A stretch of 31,747 nt of DNA from Bacillota bacterium (GCA_003501485.1 DNPJ01000032.1:1-31747), one strand, 5' to 3'; shown: positions 17,327 to 25,581, counted from the first letter of the stretch. The notes: generated by a model not told the origin, from the letters alone. Program-made: numbers and translations.

Positions 17327-17338
17327 TGTCATATGACA
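17327..17338. repeat. 12-base palindrome over the start codon
   Basis: TGTCATATGACA is a perfect palindrome covering the predicted transcription start and the ATG of the second sigma gene. A dimeric repressor or a self-regulatory contact could bind here. Confidence 0.4.
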
Positions 17339-17863
17339 TTAGAAAACAAAATTAAAAAAGTTTTAGCGACCGGCGATATTTTAGCAATTAATTTAGTTTT
17401 TGAAGAAATTTTTAATGAATATAAGAATTTGATTTATTTTATATGTTATCAAATACTGCAAAATGAAGAAGATTCTAATGATGCAACGATAGAAACTTTT
17501 CTTTCTTTTATGAATAATATATATAATATTGATTTTAAATCTATTAAATTTTATTTAGTTAAAAGTGCAACAAGAATCTCTTGGAGAATCATAGAAAAGA
17601 AGAATAATAATCATTGCTTTGATGAGAATATAATTCGAAATGATAATAAGGCAATAAAACAAATTATAGATGGGTTTGATTATTTGAAATGTCTCGAAAA
17701 ACTTACTAAGGAGGAAAAGGGATTAATTGTCATGCACATTGAATATGGCCTTACATTGAAAGAAATAGCAAAAATGTTAAATATTAAAGAAAAAACAATT
17801 TCTGCTAGATATAGAAGAATTTTGAAAAAACTTAAAAAGCAGTTTACGAACGATTATGAATAA
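17333..17863 (+). CDS. ECF-type sigma factor of the peptidase operon
   Basis: A 176-residue ECF sigma factor, diverged from the one at 14945-15508. Region 2 is weakly conserved (YKNLIYFICYQILQNEEDSNDATIETFLSFMNNI has the expected helix pattern). Region 4 is clear: GLIVMHIEYGLTLKEIAKMLNIKEKTISARYRRILKKLKK, a helix-turn-helix. No ribosome site precedes the ATG, which is close to a -10 box. The next gene overlaps it by eight bases and encodes a membrane anti-sigma candidate. The expected job is to drive this operon, and perhaps others, when a signal at the membrane releases it. Confidence 0.82.
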   Translation: MTLENKIKKVLATGDILAINLVFEEIFNEYKNLIYFICYQILQNEEDSNDATIETFLSFMNNIYNIDFKSIKFYLVKSATRISWRIIEKKNNNHCFDENIIRNDNKAIKQIIDGFDYLKCLEKLTKEEKGLIVMHIEYGLTLKEIAKMLNIKEKTISARYRRILKKLKKQFTNDYE

Positions 17864-18446
17864 AGAAGAGAAAAAAATTAATTACTTAATTGATAAAGAA
17901 TTGCCAAAGAGCAATCTTTCCTTTAATGATTTTTCATCAAAAATATCAATTAAAAAAAACAACAATCAAAATAAAAATAAATTACTAAAGAAATTTTTAA
18001 TAACATTTTCAATATCCTTGTGTAGTTTATTCATAATAATTCCATCTATTTGTGTAATATACTTTTCAAACCTTCGTTACAGTGGAACAAGCCAAATAAA
18101 CAATATTTCAAATGCTGATTTTGGCTTCGGAAAATATGGATTTAAAAATAGTAGCGGAATGCCGATTGATGATCTTAATTGCGATTACAATGATTTTATT
18201 ATTGTGCAAAAAGGGAAAATTAATAATGACGACATACAAATCAATGATGTTCATTTTGCATTTTATGGAAAATTTGAAAATTATAGCATTTGCAATGTCT
18301 TTTATGTGAATCAGCACAAGATTGAATTAATCTTTGTCGGCAAAGAGCATAAATATGAATCATCATTAGAATATTCGAAAGAACGTGATTCATATACATT
18401 GTCTTTTGAGCCCAAATATGAATATATTGTTATTTTTGCTATATAA
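17856..18446 (+). CDS. Putative membrane anti-sigma factor
   Basis: 196 residues: a charged cytoplasmic part of about 45, one membrane helix (about 47-70) and an outer domain of about 125 with no recognised family. It begins NKEEKKINYLIDKELP, resembling short anti-sigma N-termini. The start overlaps the sigma gene by eight bases, which supports pairing and coupled translation. The outer part is rich in Asn, Asp, Phe and Tyr and has two cysteines. It lacks the RsgI-like segment seen in the other anti-sigma protein. Function is inferred from position and topology only. Confidence 0.6.
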   Translation: MNKEEKKINYLIDKELPKSNLSFNDFSSKISIKKNNNQNKNKLLKKFLITFSISLCSLFIIIPSICVIYFSNLRYSGTSQINNISNADFGFGKYGFKNSSGMPIDDLNCDYNDFIIVQKGKINNDDIQINDVHFAFYGKFENYSICNVFYVNQHKIELIFVGKEHKYESSLEYSKERDSYTLSFEPKYEYIVIFAI

Positions 18447-18498
18447 ATTGTGGTTTTTTTAAATTTGTCCGTATTTATTTAATGAAAGGAACAAAATT

Positions 18499-19707
18499 AT
18501 GAAACAAAAGATATTTGTTATAGGTTCATGCATTGTTGGTATTTTGCCAATTATGCGCAACAACATCATTAATGTTTTTGCTGAGAAGATAAATTATGAA
18601 GAAAAACAAGAAAAAATAAGCATTATTCTTGAAGAGGTGCAAAAGTATTCGAAAGAAATTTTGATCGTTAAAAATAGTAAAACGATATTTGATTTTGCAG
18701 AAAATAGTTATTTTTTGGTTACTTTCAAAAATAAAGGATATGCTGTTTTGAATAATCAGATCAATGATATTGTTGAGATCTCATTAGATGCGCAAAACGA
18801 ATTTGCCAATCAGAAAATCATTTATTACGTTCCTTGGAATGGGTTTTATTTAGAAAAAAACAATAAAATACAACATTATATTTATATGAGAGAAATCAAT
18901 AATTATGAAATTGAATATTTTCGCGCTTTCTCATTAGCTTATTCACAAAAAGCAAAAATTGATAAAGAAACATTTAACAATGAATTGATGTCGATTGAAG
19001 ACCAAGAAGGAAAAGTCGATGGACAAATTGTTAAAGCCGATGTAGAAGTTCCTTATAGTTGGTATTTTAAACTTAACAAAAATAATTTCCCAGAGAATAA
19101 GGATGGGTATTGTGGTTATGTTGCAGCATCAATGTTATTGGCCTATCATGAAATTTTTATAAGTTCTGGATATTTCAGTTTAGCTCAATCTTCAACTTAT
19201 TTATGTGAACATTTTGAAGAACTTAATAATAATATGTGGTCCAATGTCCCTTCTTTACTTGATTCATTCCCTAAAGACATGTGGGGAAACGACATTGGTA
19301 GTTCGACGCCTTCTGTTATTCATAGTGCAATAAATTCATTTATGTCTGGAAAAGACAAACAATATGAAATTTATGATTTTGTTTGGAAATTTGCAACAAT
19401 TAAGGACCCGATTAAAGATGGGGTTCCTGCTATTTATTTTGGCAACATGCCAATGTTTAATGATGACAATCCATCGCAACGCGGCAATCATGCCATCGTA
19501 GTTTATGGTTATTTTAATAACGGAAAACTATTATGCCATTATGGGTGGCCAAATTATAATCAAGTTATTATGTCTGAATTAGGAATGTTTCAGCAAGGCG
19601 GCGTGTTGGCGATTTATAATAAATCCCCACATGTACATAAAGGTTATTTTATAGATTTAAAAACTAATAATATCTATTGTGGATGTGGATATCCACTACA
19701 ATATTGA
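18499..19707 (+). CDS. Secreted papain-fold cysteine peptidase (C39/C10-like)
   Basis: 402 residues with an N-terminal signal sequence, probably cut near Ala28. Residues about 60-95 (FLVTFKNKGYAVLNNQ) look like the propeptide repeat of streptopain-type enzymes. The C-terminal half has the catalytic Cys205 in DGYCGYVAASMLLAYHE, His331 in RGNHAIVVYGY and the HYGW segment near 347-350 that ends many such domains. It therefore looks like a secreted protease made as a pro-enzyme. A non-peptidase role cannot be excluded. Ribosome site AAAGGAA precedes the ATG. It follows the anti-sigma gene by 52 bases with no terminator between, and precedes a lipoprotein gene by 11 bases. Substrate unknown. Confidence 0.75.
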   Translation: MKQKIFVIGSCIVGILPIMRNNIINVFAEKINYEEKQEKISIILEEVQKYSKEILIVKNSKTIFDFAENSYFLVTFKNKGYAVLNNQINDIVEISLDAQNEFANQKIIYYVPWNGFYLEKNNKIQHYIYMREINNYEIEYFRAFSLAYSQKAKIDKETFNNELMSIEDQEGKVDGQIVKADVEVPYSWYFKLNKNNFPENKDGYCGYVAASMLLAYHEIFISSGYFSLAQSSTYLCEHFEELNNNMWSNVPSLLDSFPKDMWGNDIGSSTPSVIHSAINSFMSGKDKQYEIYDFVWKFATIKDPIKDGVPAIYFGNMPMFNDDNPSQRGNHAIVVYGYFNNGKLLCHYGWPNYNQVIMSELGMFQQGGVLAIYNKSPHVHKGYFIDLKTNNIYCGCGYPLQY

Positions 19708-19718
19708 GGAGAAATTTT

Positions 19719-20264
19719 ATGAAAAAAATGAACATTATACCAATAACTTTGTTATGTGCTTTTCTTAGTTCTTGCACCTATCCTTCAAAGACGGAAAATC
19801 CTTATGGATTAGTTGAAGGGATATATAAATTAAAATCTTGCACAAAAGAAGACAATGATGTTTTTAACGAAAAAACTTATTTTGAATTTAAGTATCTACA
19901 ACAAGAAGATCCTGAAAATGAAATTGCAGGTTTATCAAAAGGACAATGGAGGTGTAATTTAATCGTCCAAGAAAGAAAAGACGGAAAAATAGTGAATACA
20001 ACTATTGATTATAATAATTATGTAATTGAATGGCATAATAGCCTATTATCTCAATCTGACCCAACATCAATAGGAGGTTCAACTGTAAATGGACATATGG
20101 GCCCAACATCACTTTTATATAATGTTAGCTATGATAGTGGTGAAGATTACATTTCTGTTTGGCTTGGTATTGAAACGACAGACAAAAGCAATGATTTAAA
20201 TAAAAGAAGAGTAACTATTAGTTATAATAAAGTAGCAGGAAGTGCAGTTTTTGAAAATTATTAA
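19719..20264 (+). CDS. Lipoprotein of unknown function
   Basis: 181 residues from the ATG at 19719, chosen because GAGGAG (19706-19711) is an excellent ribosome site and because the signal peptide then reads MKKMNIIPITLLCAFLSSC, with lipobox LSSC and the lipid-bearing Cys19. Earlier in-frame starts lie inside the peptidase gene. After the Cys comes a linker and a small, mostly beta-type domain with no family that I recognise. Membrane anchoring would use the Lgt encoded at 26081. Last gene of the sigma/anti-sigma/peptidase operon; it could be an inhibitor, chaperone or signal sensor for the peptidase, but this is speculation. Confidence 0.72.
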   Translation: MKKMNIIPITLLCAFLSSCTYPSKTENPYGLVEGIYKLKSCTKEDNDVFNEKTYFEFKYLQQEDPENEIAGLSKGQWRCNLIVQERKDGKIVNTTIDYNNYVIEWHNSLLSQSDPTSIGGSTVNGHMGPTSLLYNVSYDSGEDYISVWLGIETTDKSNDLNKRRVTISYNKVAGSAVFENY

Positions 20265-20284
20265 AACCATATATCAACATAACC

Positions 20285-20314
20285 TTGAAAAAAGAGTGTT
20301 TTTATTATTAAAAT
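20285..20314 (+). promoter_or_regulatory. Promoter of tRNA-Ala
   Basis: TTGAAA (20285-20290) and TAAAAT (20309-20314) are 18 bases apart. The transcript would start at about 20321, a few bases before the tRNA. Confidence 0.6.
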
Positions 20315-20324
20315 AATATGCACT

Positions 20325-20400
20325 GGGTCTATAGCTCATCTGGGAGAGCGCCTCGTTCGCAACGAGGAGGTAGCCGGTTCGATCCCGGTTAGATCCACCA
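20325..20400 (+). tRNA. tRNA-Ala (anticodon CGC)
   Basis: 76 bases forming a complete cloverleaf. The acceptor stem is GGGTCTA/TAGATCC with the G3-U70 wobble pair that marks alanine tRNA. There is a D-arm GCTC/GAGC, an anticodon stem CCTCG/CGAGG around the loop TTCGCAA, a T-arm GCCGG/CCGGT-type with TTCGATC, and an encoded CCA end. The anticodon CGC reads GCG only. AT-rich small genomes usually get by with tRNA-Ala(UGC), so this is an extra isoacceptor. Confidence 0.96.
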
Positions 20401-20411
20401 TATTGATTTTC

Positions 20412-20440
20412 ACTGATACGTTGTATCAGTTTTTCTTTTT
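20412..20440 (+). terminator. Terminator of tRNA-Ala
   Basis: ACTGATAC and GTATCAGT form an eight-base-pair stem around a GTT loop, followed by TTTTCTTTTT. It starts 12 bases after the tRNA. Confidence 0.9.
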
Positions 20441-20470
20441 GTCCACAAAAGTGTTCAGTAATAGTGAACA
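20437..20470. repeat. Two adjacent inverted repeats before an ATPase gene
   Basis: TTTTGT-CC-ACAAAA (20437-20450) is followed at once by TGTTCA-GTAATAG-TGAACA (20452-20470). They lie 30-60 bases before the -10 box of the ATPase gene and could be operators or a protein target site. Confidence 0.45.
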
Positions 20471-20499
20471 GTTTTATTAATTTTAAATTTTGTGTGTTT

Positions 20500-20505
20500 T
20501 ATAAT
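20500..20505 (+). promoter_or_regulatory. -10 box of the DUF4143 ATPase gene
   Basis: A perfect TATAAT, 17 bases before the ATG at 20523; AGGAAG at 20512-20517 is the ribosome site. The -35 region is AT-rich and unclear. Confidence 0.45.
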
Positions 20506-20522
20506 TTAATCAGGAAGTTTTT

Positions 20523-21705
20523 ATGCTAATACGTGAACAATATTTAAAAAATAAGGCCATTTTATAATTCTGATTTAGTTAAAGTGATAACTGGTATTAG
20601 AAGATGCGGAAAATCAGCTGTTTTAAATCAAGTAATGAGCGAAATTAAGAAAGAATCAAACAACATTATTTATTTGAATTTCGAAAAAACATCAGACCTT
20701 TTAAAAGTAAACAATTCAGCTGGTTTAATAAAATATATAAATGAAAACAAAAAAGATGGTAAATGCTATATTTTTCTTGATGAAATTCAGGAAGTAGATA
20801 ACTGGCAAATTGCTGTTAAAGATTTAAGATTGGATAATAATTCAATTTTTATTACTGGTAGTAATTCTAAGCTTTTATCACGAGAAATTCTCTCGCTTTT
20901 AAGCGGTAGATTTATAAATATTCAAATCAGACCTTTTATATATAATGAAATTGTTCAATTGCTTGAAGAATCAAAGAAAGAAGCAACAATAACTGATTAT
21001 CTTATTTGGGGCGGTTTTCCAGGAAGGTTTCAATATGAGTCATTAGATGCGCAAAAAGATTATTTATTTGATTTAATGGGCACTATTGTTTATAACGATT
21101 TAATGAAAAGATATAAAATAAAGAAAGAAGTTGTTTTTAGGAAAATTGTACAATTTATTTTAAGAAGTAATTCTAGAATAATATCATCAAGAAACATTCA
21201 AAAACATATTAAAAATGAATGCGAAAGTATTTCTTTAAATACTGTCTTAAAATACATTGAGTACTTAAAAGAAGCTTACATTATTGATGAAATACCACAA
21301 TATTCATCAAAAACAAAAAAAGAATTGTCTTATTATTATAAAGTTTACGATGAAGATGTTTGTTTTAATTCGCTAAACGTTATTGATGGGAGATATGATC
21401 TTGAACATAATCTTGAAAATATTGTTTACAACGAGCTAATTTACCGCGGATACAAAATAAATGTTTTTAATAATGGCACTAAAGAAATTGATTTTTATGC
21501 TATAAAAAACGGAAAAGAATATTTTATCCAAGTTGCATATAGTCTTGTGAATGAGAAGACATACGAAAGAGAGTTTAGTGCTTTTAAAAATTTAGATTAT
21601 TCTGTTAATAAAATAATTATTTCGATGGACGATGTTGATTATTCTACAAGTCTTGTTAAACATATATCGTTGAAAAACTTTTTGAAAGCGAACGACTTTG
21701 AATAA
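20523..21705 (+). pseudogene. AAA/DUF4143 family ATPase with a frameshift near its start
   Basis: The expected start (AGGAAG site, ATG 20523) encodes MLIREQYLK, the usual N-terminus of this family, then hits a stop at 20565. The rest of the protein lies in the +1 frame, where PFYNSDLVKVITGIRRCGKSA continues without a break to 21705. Removing one A from the A6 run at 20546-20551 restores the family sequence, so a one-base insertion, a slippage site or a sequence error is implied. The downstream frame alone could start at GTG 20584, just before Walker A GIRRCGKS, giving 373 residues. It has a Walker B FLDEIQE, and its C-terminal part is a PD-(D/E)XK-like DUF4143 domain ending EIDFYAI...YFIQVAY. 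Cellular role unknown. Confidence 0.75.
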
Positions 21706-21708
21706 CGC

Positions 21709-23004
21709 TTATTCTTCTTTAATTGGTGTAACAAGCAATTTTTTAACTGTGTGGTGCTTTCCAACAGCAATGACTTTTATTAAAAGATTTTTATATTCAA
21801 CTTCTTCACCCACATTAGCGAATCTATCATCCAGCAATTCAATAATAAAACCTCCGATAGTGACATATTCAGTTTCTATCTCGTCAAAATCGATATTGAA
21901 TAAATCGCAGAAGTCTTCGAGATTCATTCCTCCATCAATTATGTAAGACCCATCGTCTCTTTCAACAACAGGTTCATTTGGATCGTCTGTTTCATCCCAA
22001 ATTTCACCAACAATCTCTTCAAGAATGTCCTCACGGGTGATAATTCCTTCTGTTCCCCCATATTCATCGAGAATAACGCTCATATGTGTTTTGTTATTTC
22101 TAAAATATTTCAATATGTCGTTAATTTCAGTGGTACGTGGGAAGAAAGATATTTGTTCAATAATCGACGATATATCTTGGCTTTTGTCTTCTAGTTTCAT
22201 TTTTATTAAATTTTTACTTCTAACAAATCCGATAATATTATCAATACTATCATCAAAAACAATAATACGAGAAAATGTAAATGTTTTAGGATTTTTCAAT
22301 ATATCATCCAATTTATCTGTTTTTTCAACGGCAAATATTTTTGCTCGTGGTGTCATTATTTCATATGCCTCAGTGGATGCATAATCAATCGTTCCTCTAA
22401 TTAAATCCGCTTTTTCTTCGTCAACTATTCCTTCTTCTTCCGCTTCATCAATCATTTCATGTAATTCATCATCTTTTACTTCGATATCTTTAATTCCTTT
22501 TCTAATAGGCCAAGTAATGATTTGTCCAAAGCCTCCAACGAGGAAGGTGATAGGAAGAGTGGTGTAATAACATATTTGAATGATTAAAGAATAAAGATTA
22601 ACAAATGTATAATTCTTGATTTTGCCAACAGATTTAGCAATAATTTCGCCAAAAATAATTTTTATCACTAAAATCACCATTGAAAATATAAAACCCACTG
22701 TTTCAATCATTGGATCGTTGCCGGCCATGCCGAGTATTGTGGTGGCAAAAGTAATACCTAATAATGTTGATACTGAGTCAAGTGCGGCATTAACTGTGTC
22801 ATTGAACAATAAAATCGTTGATATTGTTTTATCATAGTTTTTAGCGAGTTTAAGCGCACGTTTTTTTGTTTTTGATTTAGGATCTTCTTCTACTTTCTTT
22901 TCAAGCCTATTAAGCGATGCACTTCCGTAAGCCATATCCGAGCTTGAAAAGAACATACTTAGGAAAATCATAATAACTAAGGCAATAATATAGACCGCAA
23001 TCAT
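21709..23004 (-). CDS. HlyC/CorC family membrane protein (DUF21, CBS pair, CorC domain)
   Basis: 431 residues. The N-terminal DUF21/CNNM domain has about four membrane segments within residues 1-180. A CBS pair follows (about 205-330, with IMTPRAKIFAVEK and MSVILDEYGGTEGIITREDILEEIVGEI), then a CorC_HlyC domain with IDGGMNLEDF. Relatives such as Bacillus MpfA/YhdP act in magnesium or other metal export, and the old name hemolysin is misleading. It starts inside the stop codon of the next DUF21 gene, so the two are translated together. It is convergent with the ATPase gene, three bases apart, with no terminator between. Confidence 0.88.
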   Translation of the reverse strand: MIAVYIIALVIMIFLSMFFSSSDMAYGSASLNRLEKKVEEDPKSKTKKRALKLAKNYDKTISTILLFNDTVNAALDSVSTLLGITFATTILGMAGNDPMIETVGFIFSMVILVIKIIFGEIIAKSVGKIKNYTFVNLYSLIIQICYYTTLPITFLVGGFGQIITWPIRKGIKDIEVKDDELHEMIDEAEEEGIVDEEKADLIRGTIDYASTEAYEIMTPRAKIFAVEKTDKLDDILKNPKTFTFSRIIVFDDSIDNIIGFVRSKNLIKMKLEDKSQDISSIIEQISFFPRTTEINDILKYFRNNKTHMSVILDEYGGTEGIITREDILEEIVGEIWDETDDPNEPVVERDDGSYIIDGGMNLEDFCDLFNIDFDEIETEYVTIGGFIIELLDDRFANVGEEVEYKNLLIKVIAVGKHHTVKKLLVTPIKEE

Positions 23005-24113
23005 TATTTATTTACCTCAGCTTTCTTTGTTCTATCCTTGTCATCGACAAGTTCGTCTAAAATATCTTCCATAGTGACCATGCCGATAATTTCGTCATTC
23101 TTATTTTTTACGATAGCCATATGAACTTTTTCTTTATTAATTTCTTCAAAGACATCATCAACTTTCATGGTATCTAAAACAAATAAAGGTTGATTTATAA
23201 TACTTCTAACATCTAAATGAGGATCTTCCGCGTATTCTTTAAAGTAATTATTAACGCTTAAAATACCTACAATATTTTTCCTATCGTTTTCATAAATAGG
23301 AAAGCGTGAACGATTTGATTTCATAATGATATTGTTTAAGTCTTTAATGGTTAAACCTTCAATATCGATCATTTCGATTTTATCAAGTGGAACAAAAATA
23401 TGACTTGTTTCAATTGTGTCGAAACTAAACGCTCTTTTGATCATGTTCATTTCATTTGGCTCAAATAATTGTTCAGTTTCGTTATTTACATCTTCATCAC
23501 TAATAGCTTCATCTGCTTTTTCGATGAAGTCTTCTCTTGTAAGCATGTTTTCATCTTTGATTTTAAATATTTTATGAACCGCTTTTAAGATAAGCCTAAA
23601 GACCAATATAAGAGGATATAAAAGTATAGAAATAATAAAATCAGGCCAAGCAAGTAATATTACCATTCTATTTGGAAGAGCTTTTGAGAGTATTTTTGGA
23701 ACAGTATCTGAGACAATGTAGACTAAGAAAGCCATCACAATTGTTGATATAATAGCCTCATAATTCGCCAAACCTGTGCCTTGAACAATGTAGTAGAACA
23801 GTGTTGCGGATATAAATGACATCAATGTTTGAACAATGTTGTTTGCGACAAGAACGCTTACGAGTGTGTCTTCGAATTTTTCTGTTAATCTAACGATAAT
23901 TTTCGATGTTATGCTGCCTTGATCTGCTTTTACTTTAAAGTGATATTTGTTGCAATTTGAAAAAGCATTTTCAGAAGCAGAAAATAATCCACTTACTAAA
24001 AGCAATATTCCAATTACTACCCAGCATAACCATATAGGCATGCCAAATACTGTTATTTGTGTAGAATTACTCAGAGGATCAGTTGATGAGTCAGAGAATA
24101 ATAATGTATTCAT
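23004..24113 (-). CDS. DUF21/CBS membrane protein, short form
   Basis: 369 residues from the ATG at 24111-24113. It has the same DUF21 membrane domain and CBS pair as its neighbour (RFPIYENDRKNIVGILSV; VHMAIVKNKNDEIIGMVTMEDILDELV) but ends soon after and lacks the CorC_HlyC domain. The two tandem proteins may form a hetero-oligomer. A TTG at 24152 extends the frame by 13 residues, but that TTG is the first part of a good -35 box (TTGAAG), so it should not be in the mRNA. The ATG lies 10 bases after the -10 box and has no ribosome site. Transport substrate unknown; metal ions are likely from the family. Confidence 0.86.
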   Translation of the reverse strand: MNTLLFSDSSTDPLSNSTQITVFGMPIWLCWVVIGILLLVSGLFSASENAFSNCNKYHFKVKADQGSITSKIIVRLTEKFEDTLVSVLVANNIVQTLMSFISATLFYYIVQGTGLANYEAIISTIVMAFLVYIVSDTVPKILSKALPNRMVILLAWPDFIISILLYPLILVFRLILKAVHKIFKIKDENMLTREDFIEKADEAISDEDVNNETEQLFEPNEMNMIKRAFSFDTIETSHIFVPLDKIEMIDIEGLTIKDLNNIIMKSNRSRFPIYENDRKNIVGILSVNNYFKEYAEDPHLDVRSIINQPLFVLDTMKVDDVFEEINKEKVHMAIVKNKNDEIIGMVTMEDILDELVDDKDRTKKAEVNK

Positions 24114-24123
24114 ATGATATAGA

Positions 24124-24152
24124 ATATTACTAGAAATGGCATAATTCTTCAA
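24124..24152 (-). promoter_or_regulatory. Promoter of the two DUF21/CBS genes
   Basis: On the minus strand TTGAAG (24147-24152) and TAATAT (24124-24129) are exactly 17 bases apart. The transcript would begin about four bases before the ATG at 24113, close to leaderless. Confidence 0.6.
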
Positions 24153-24185
24153 TACATTTTAACAACATTGTTATCGTTTTAGATG

Positions 24186-25514
24186 TTATTCTAAATATGA
24201 AGGGAACAAATAATATGGAATATTTACAAGGTTTTCATTTTCGAAAAAATCTTTGCTCGAAACTAAATATTTCTGAGAAACAAAGTTTGAATATTTTTTT
24301 CCAAAATTGTCAATTGATATGTGACTATTTATTTTATTTGATTTGACCTCAATTGGGATAGTTTTGTTTTTCTTATTTATTATAAAATCGATTTTATATT
24401 TTTTATGAGGCGAATTACTATCATTGAAATCGAAATAATACAGCTTTTTACCTGCTACAACAAGCATTTGTGCAACCGCATTTTCGTAAAGATATCCTAG
24501 ATTTAATTCCAATTTATTACTTAAAAGTTTTTTATATATATCTTCGTGTTGTTTATTACCATCATTAAAAAGCATTGTTACAAAGAGCCCAGTGTCTCCG
24601 ACATATAGTTTGAATTTATTAAGATTTGCATGTAAACCAAGTGAAGGGGAAATATCATTTAAACAATAGCAACAGTTTATTATCTTTGAATCTATTAAAT
24701 CAAATAATCTTTCGTCATCTTTTCGATTTTTCTTTTTAAGACCAAAACCGAATGAAAATTTATTCTTTTTTGCTAAAAGTTGTGCAGGTATAGATTCATA
24801 CATTTTTGACAAACGACCAGTTTTATCAATTTTTCGTAAATCGTTTTCGTAAAGATTAATAATGTCTTTTTTTATAATATCAATTTCTTCAAACGACTTT
24901 TTATTAACAAAAGCATCAACTGCTTGAGGCATACCACCAACAGCAATATATAGTCTAAAATTTCGAATCAATGTTCTATTCACTGCATCCCCTATTGGAG
25001 AGTGAAGCTCATACATATTTCTAATATTTGAATAGTTTAGATTGACCGCATCACAAAATTCTTCAAAATCTAATGGATGTACTTCAATTTTTCTCTCTTC
25101 AGAAGGAATTACAATATTGCCGACATTTTTTTTAATAGAAATCAATGATCCGGTTTCAATGTAGTCATACCTACCATCAGCGACTAAATATTTTATGGCT
25201 TGTCTTGCTTTAGGAAACATTTGTATTTCATCAAATATTATTACTGATTCCTTTTTATATAATTGGATATTGGTTTCAGCTTGAAGTCTTAAGAAAAATA
25301 AATCGAGATTGCTGATGTCGTTGAAGAGATCAAGAATATTTTTAGAAGCATTTGCGAAATCAATAAAAATAAAAGATTTATATTCATTTTTTGCAAATTC
25401 TTTTGTTATTGTTGTTTTTCCTACACGTCTTGCTCCTTCAAGAAGCAATGCTGTTTTGCTATTATTGTCTTCTTTCCATTTCTTCATTTGCTCATAAATT
25501 TTTCTTTTAAACAT
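24186..25514 (-). CDS. AAA/DUF4143 family ATPase, intact
   Basis: 442 residues, intact. An AAA_14 ATPase domain has Walker A EGARRVGKTT (26-35) and Walker B IIFDEIQMF (D95-E96), with the family segment ETGSLISI. It is followed by a DUF4143 domain with YVGDTGLF, and a C-terminal segment KIDFIINKKNKTIPIEVKSN whose D...E-V-K pattern fits the PD-(D/E)XK nuclease fold. These ATPases are very common in gut and oral bacteria and have no proven role. An AGAGGGAAA ribosome site precedes the ATG. Three 33-base repeats lie 67 bases upstream. It differs in sequence from the family member at 20523-21705. Confidence 0.86.
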   Translation of the reverse strand: MFKRKIYEQMKKWKEDNNSKTALLLEGARRVGKTTITKEFAKNEYKSFIFIDFANASKNILDLFNDISNLDLFFLRLQAETNIQLYKKESVIIFDEIQMFPKARQAIKYLVADGRYDYIETGSLISIKKNVGNIVIPSEERKIEVHPLDFEEFCDAVNLNYSNIRNMYELHSPIGDAVNRTLIRNFRLYIAVGGMPQAVDAFVNKKSFEEIDIIKKDIINLYENDLRKIDKTGRLSKMYESIPAQLLAKKNKFSFGFGLKKKNRKDDERLFDLIDSKIINCCYCLNDISPSLGLHANLNKFKLYVGDTGLFVTMLFNDGNKQHEDIYKKLLSNKLELNLGYLYENAVAQMLVVAGKKLYYFDFNDSNSPHKKYKIDFIINKKNKTIPIEVKSNKINSHISIDNFGKKYSNFVSQKYLVSSKDFFENENLVNIPYYLFPSYLE

Positions 25515-25581
25515 GCCTGTTTCCCTCTTTACATATTTATCTTATTTAGAAAGTGGCAAAAATTCAATACTTTTTGTATTT

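Noticed and set aside
17203..17332. LexA box for the Y-family polymerase
   Set aside because: No CGAAC-N4-GTTCG-like sequence is present between the polymerase and sigma genes.
20265..20324. Terminator of the peptidase-lipoprotein operon
   Set aside because: Only an A-run/T-run pairing is available; too weak to call.
20462..20472. TAGTGAACAGT is also found at 6167-6177
   Set aside because: An 11-base match is expected many times by chance in 31 kb of AT-rich DNA, and the two sites share no further similarity.
21698..22837. Open frames antisense to the CorC-like gene
   Set aside because: They mirror a well-supported coding sequence and have no ribosome sites or family features.
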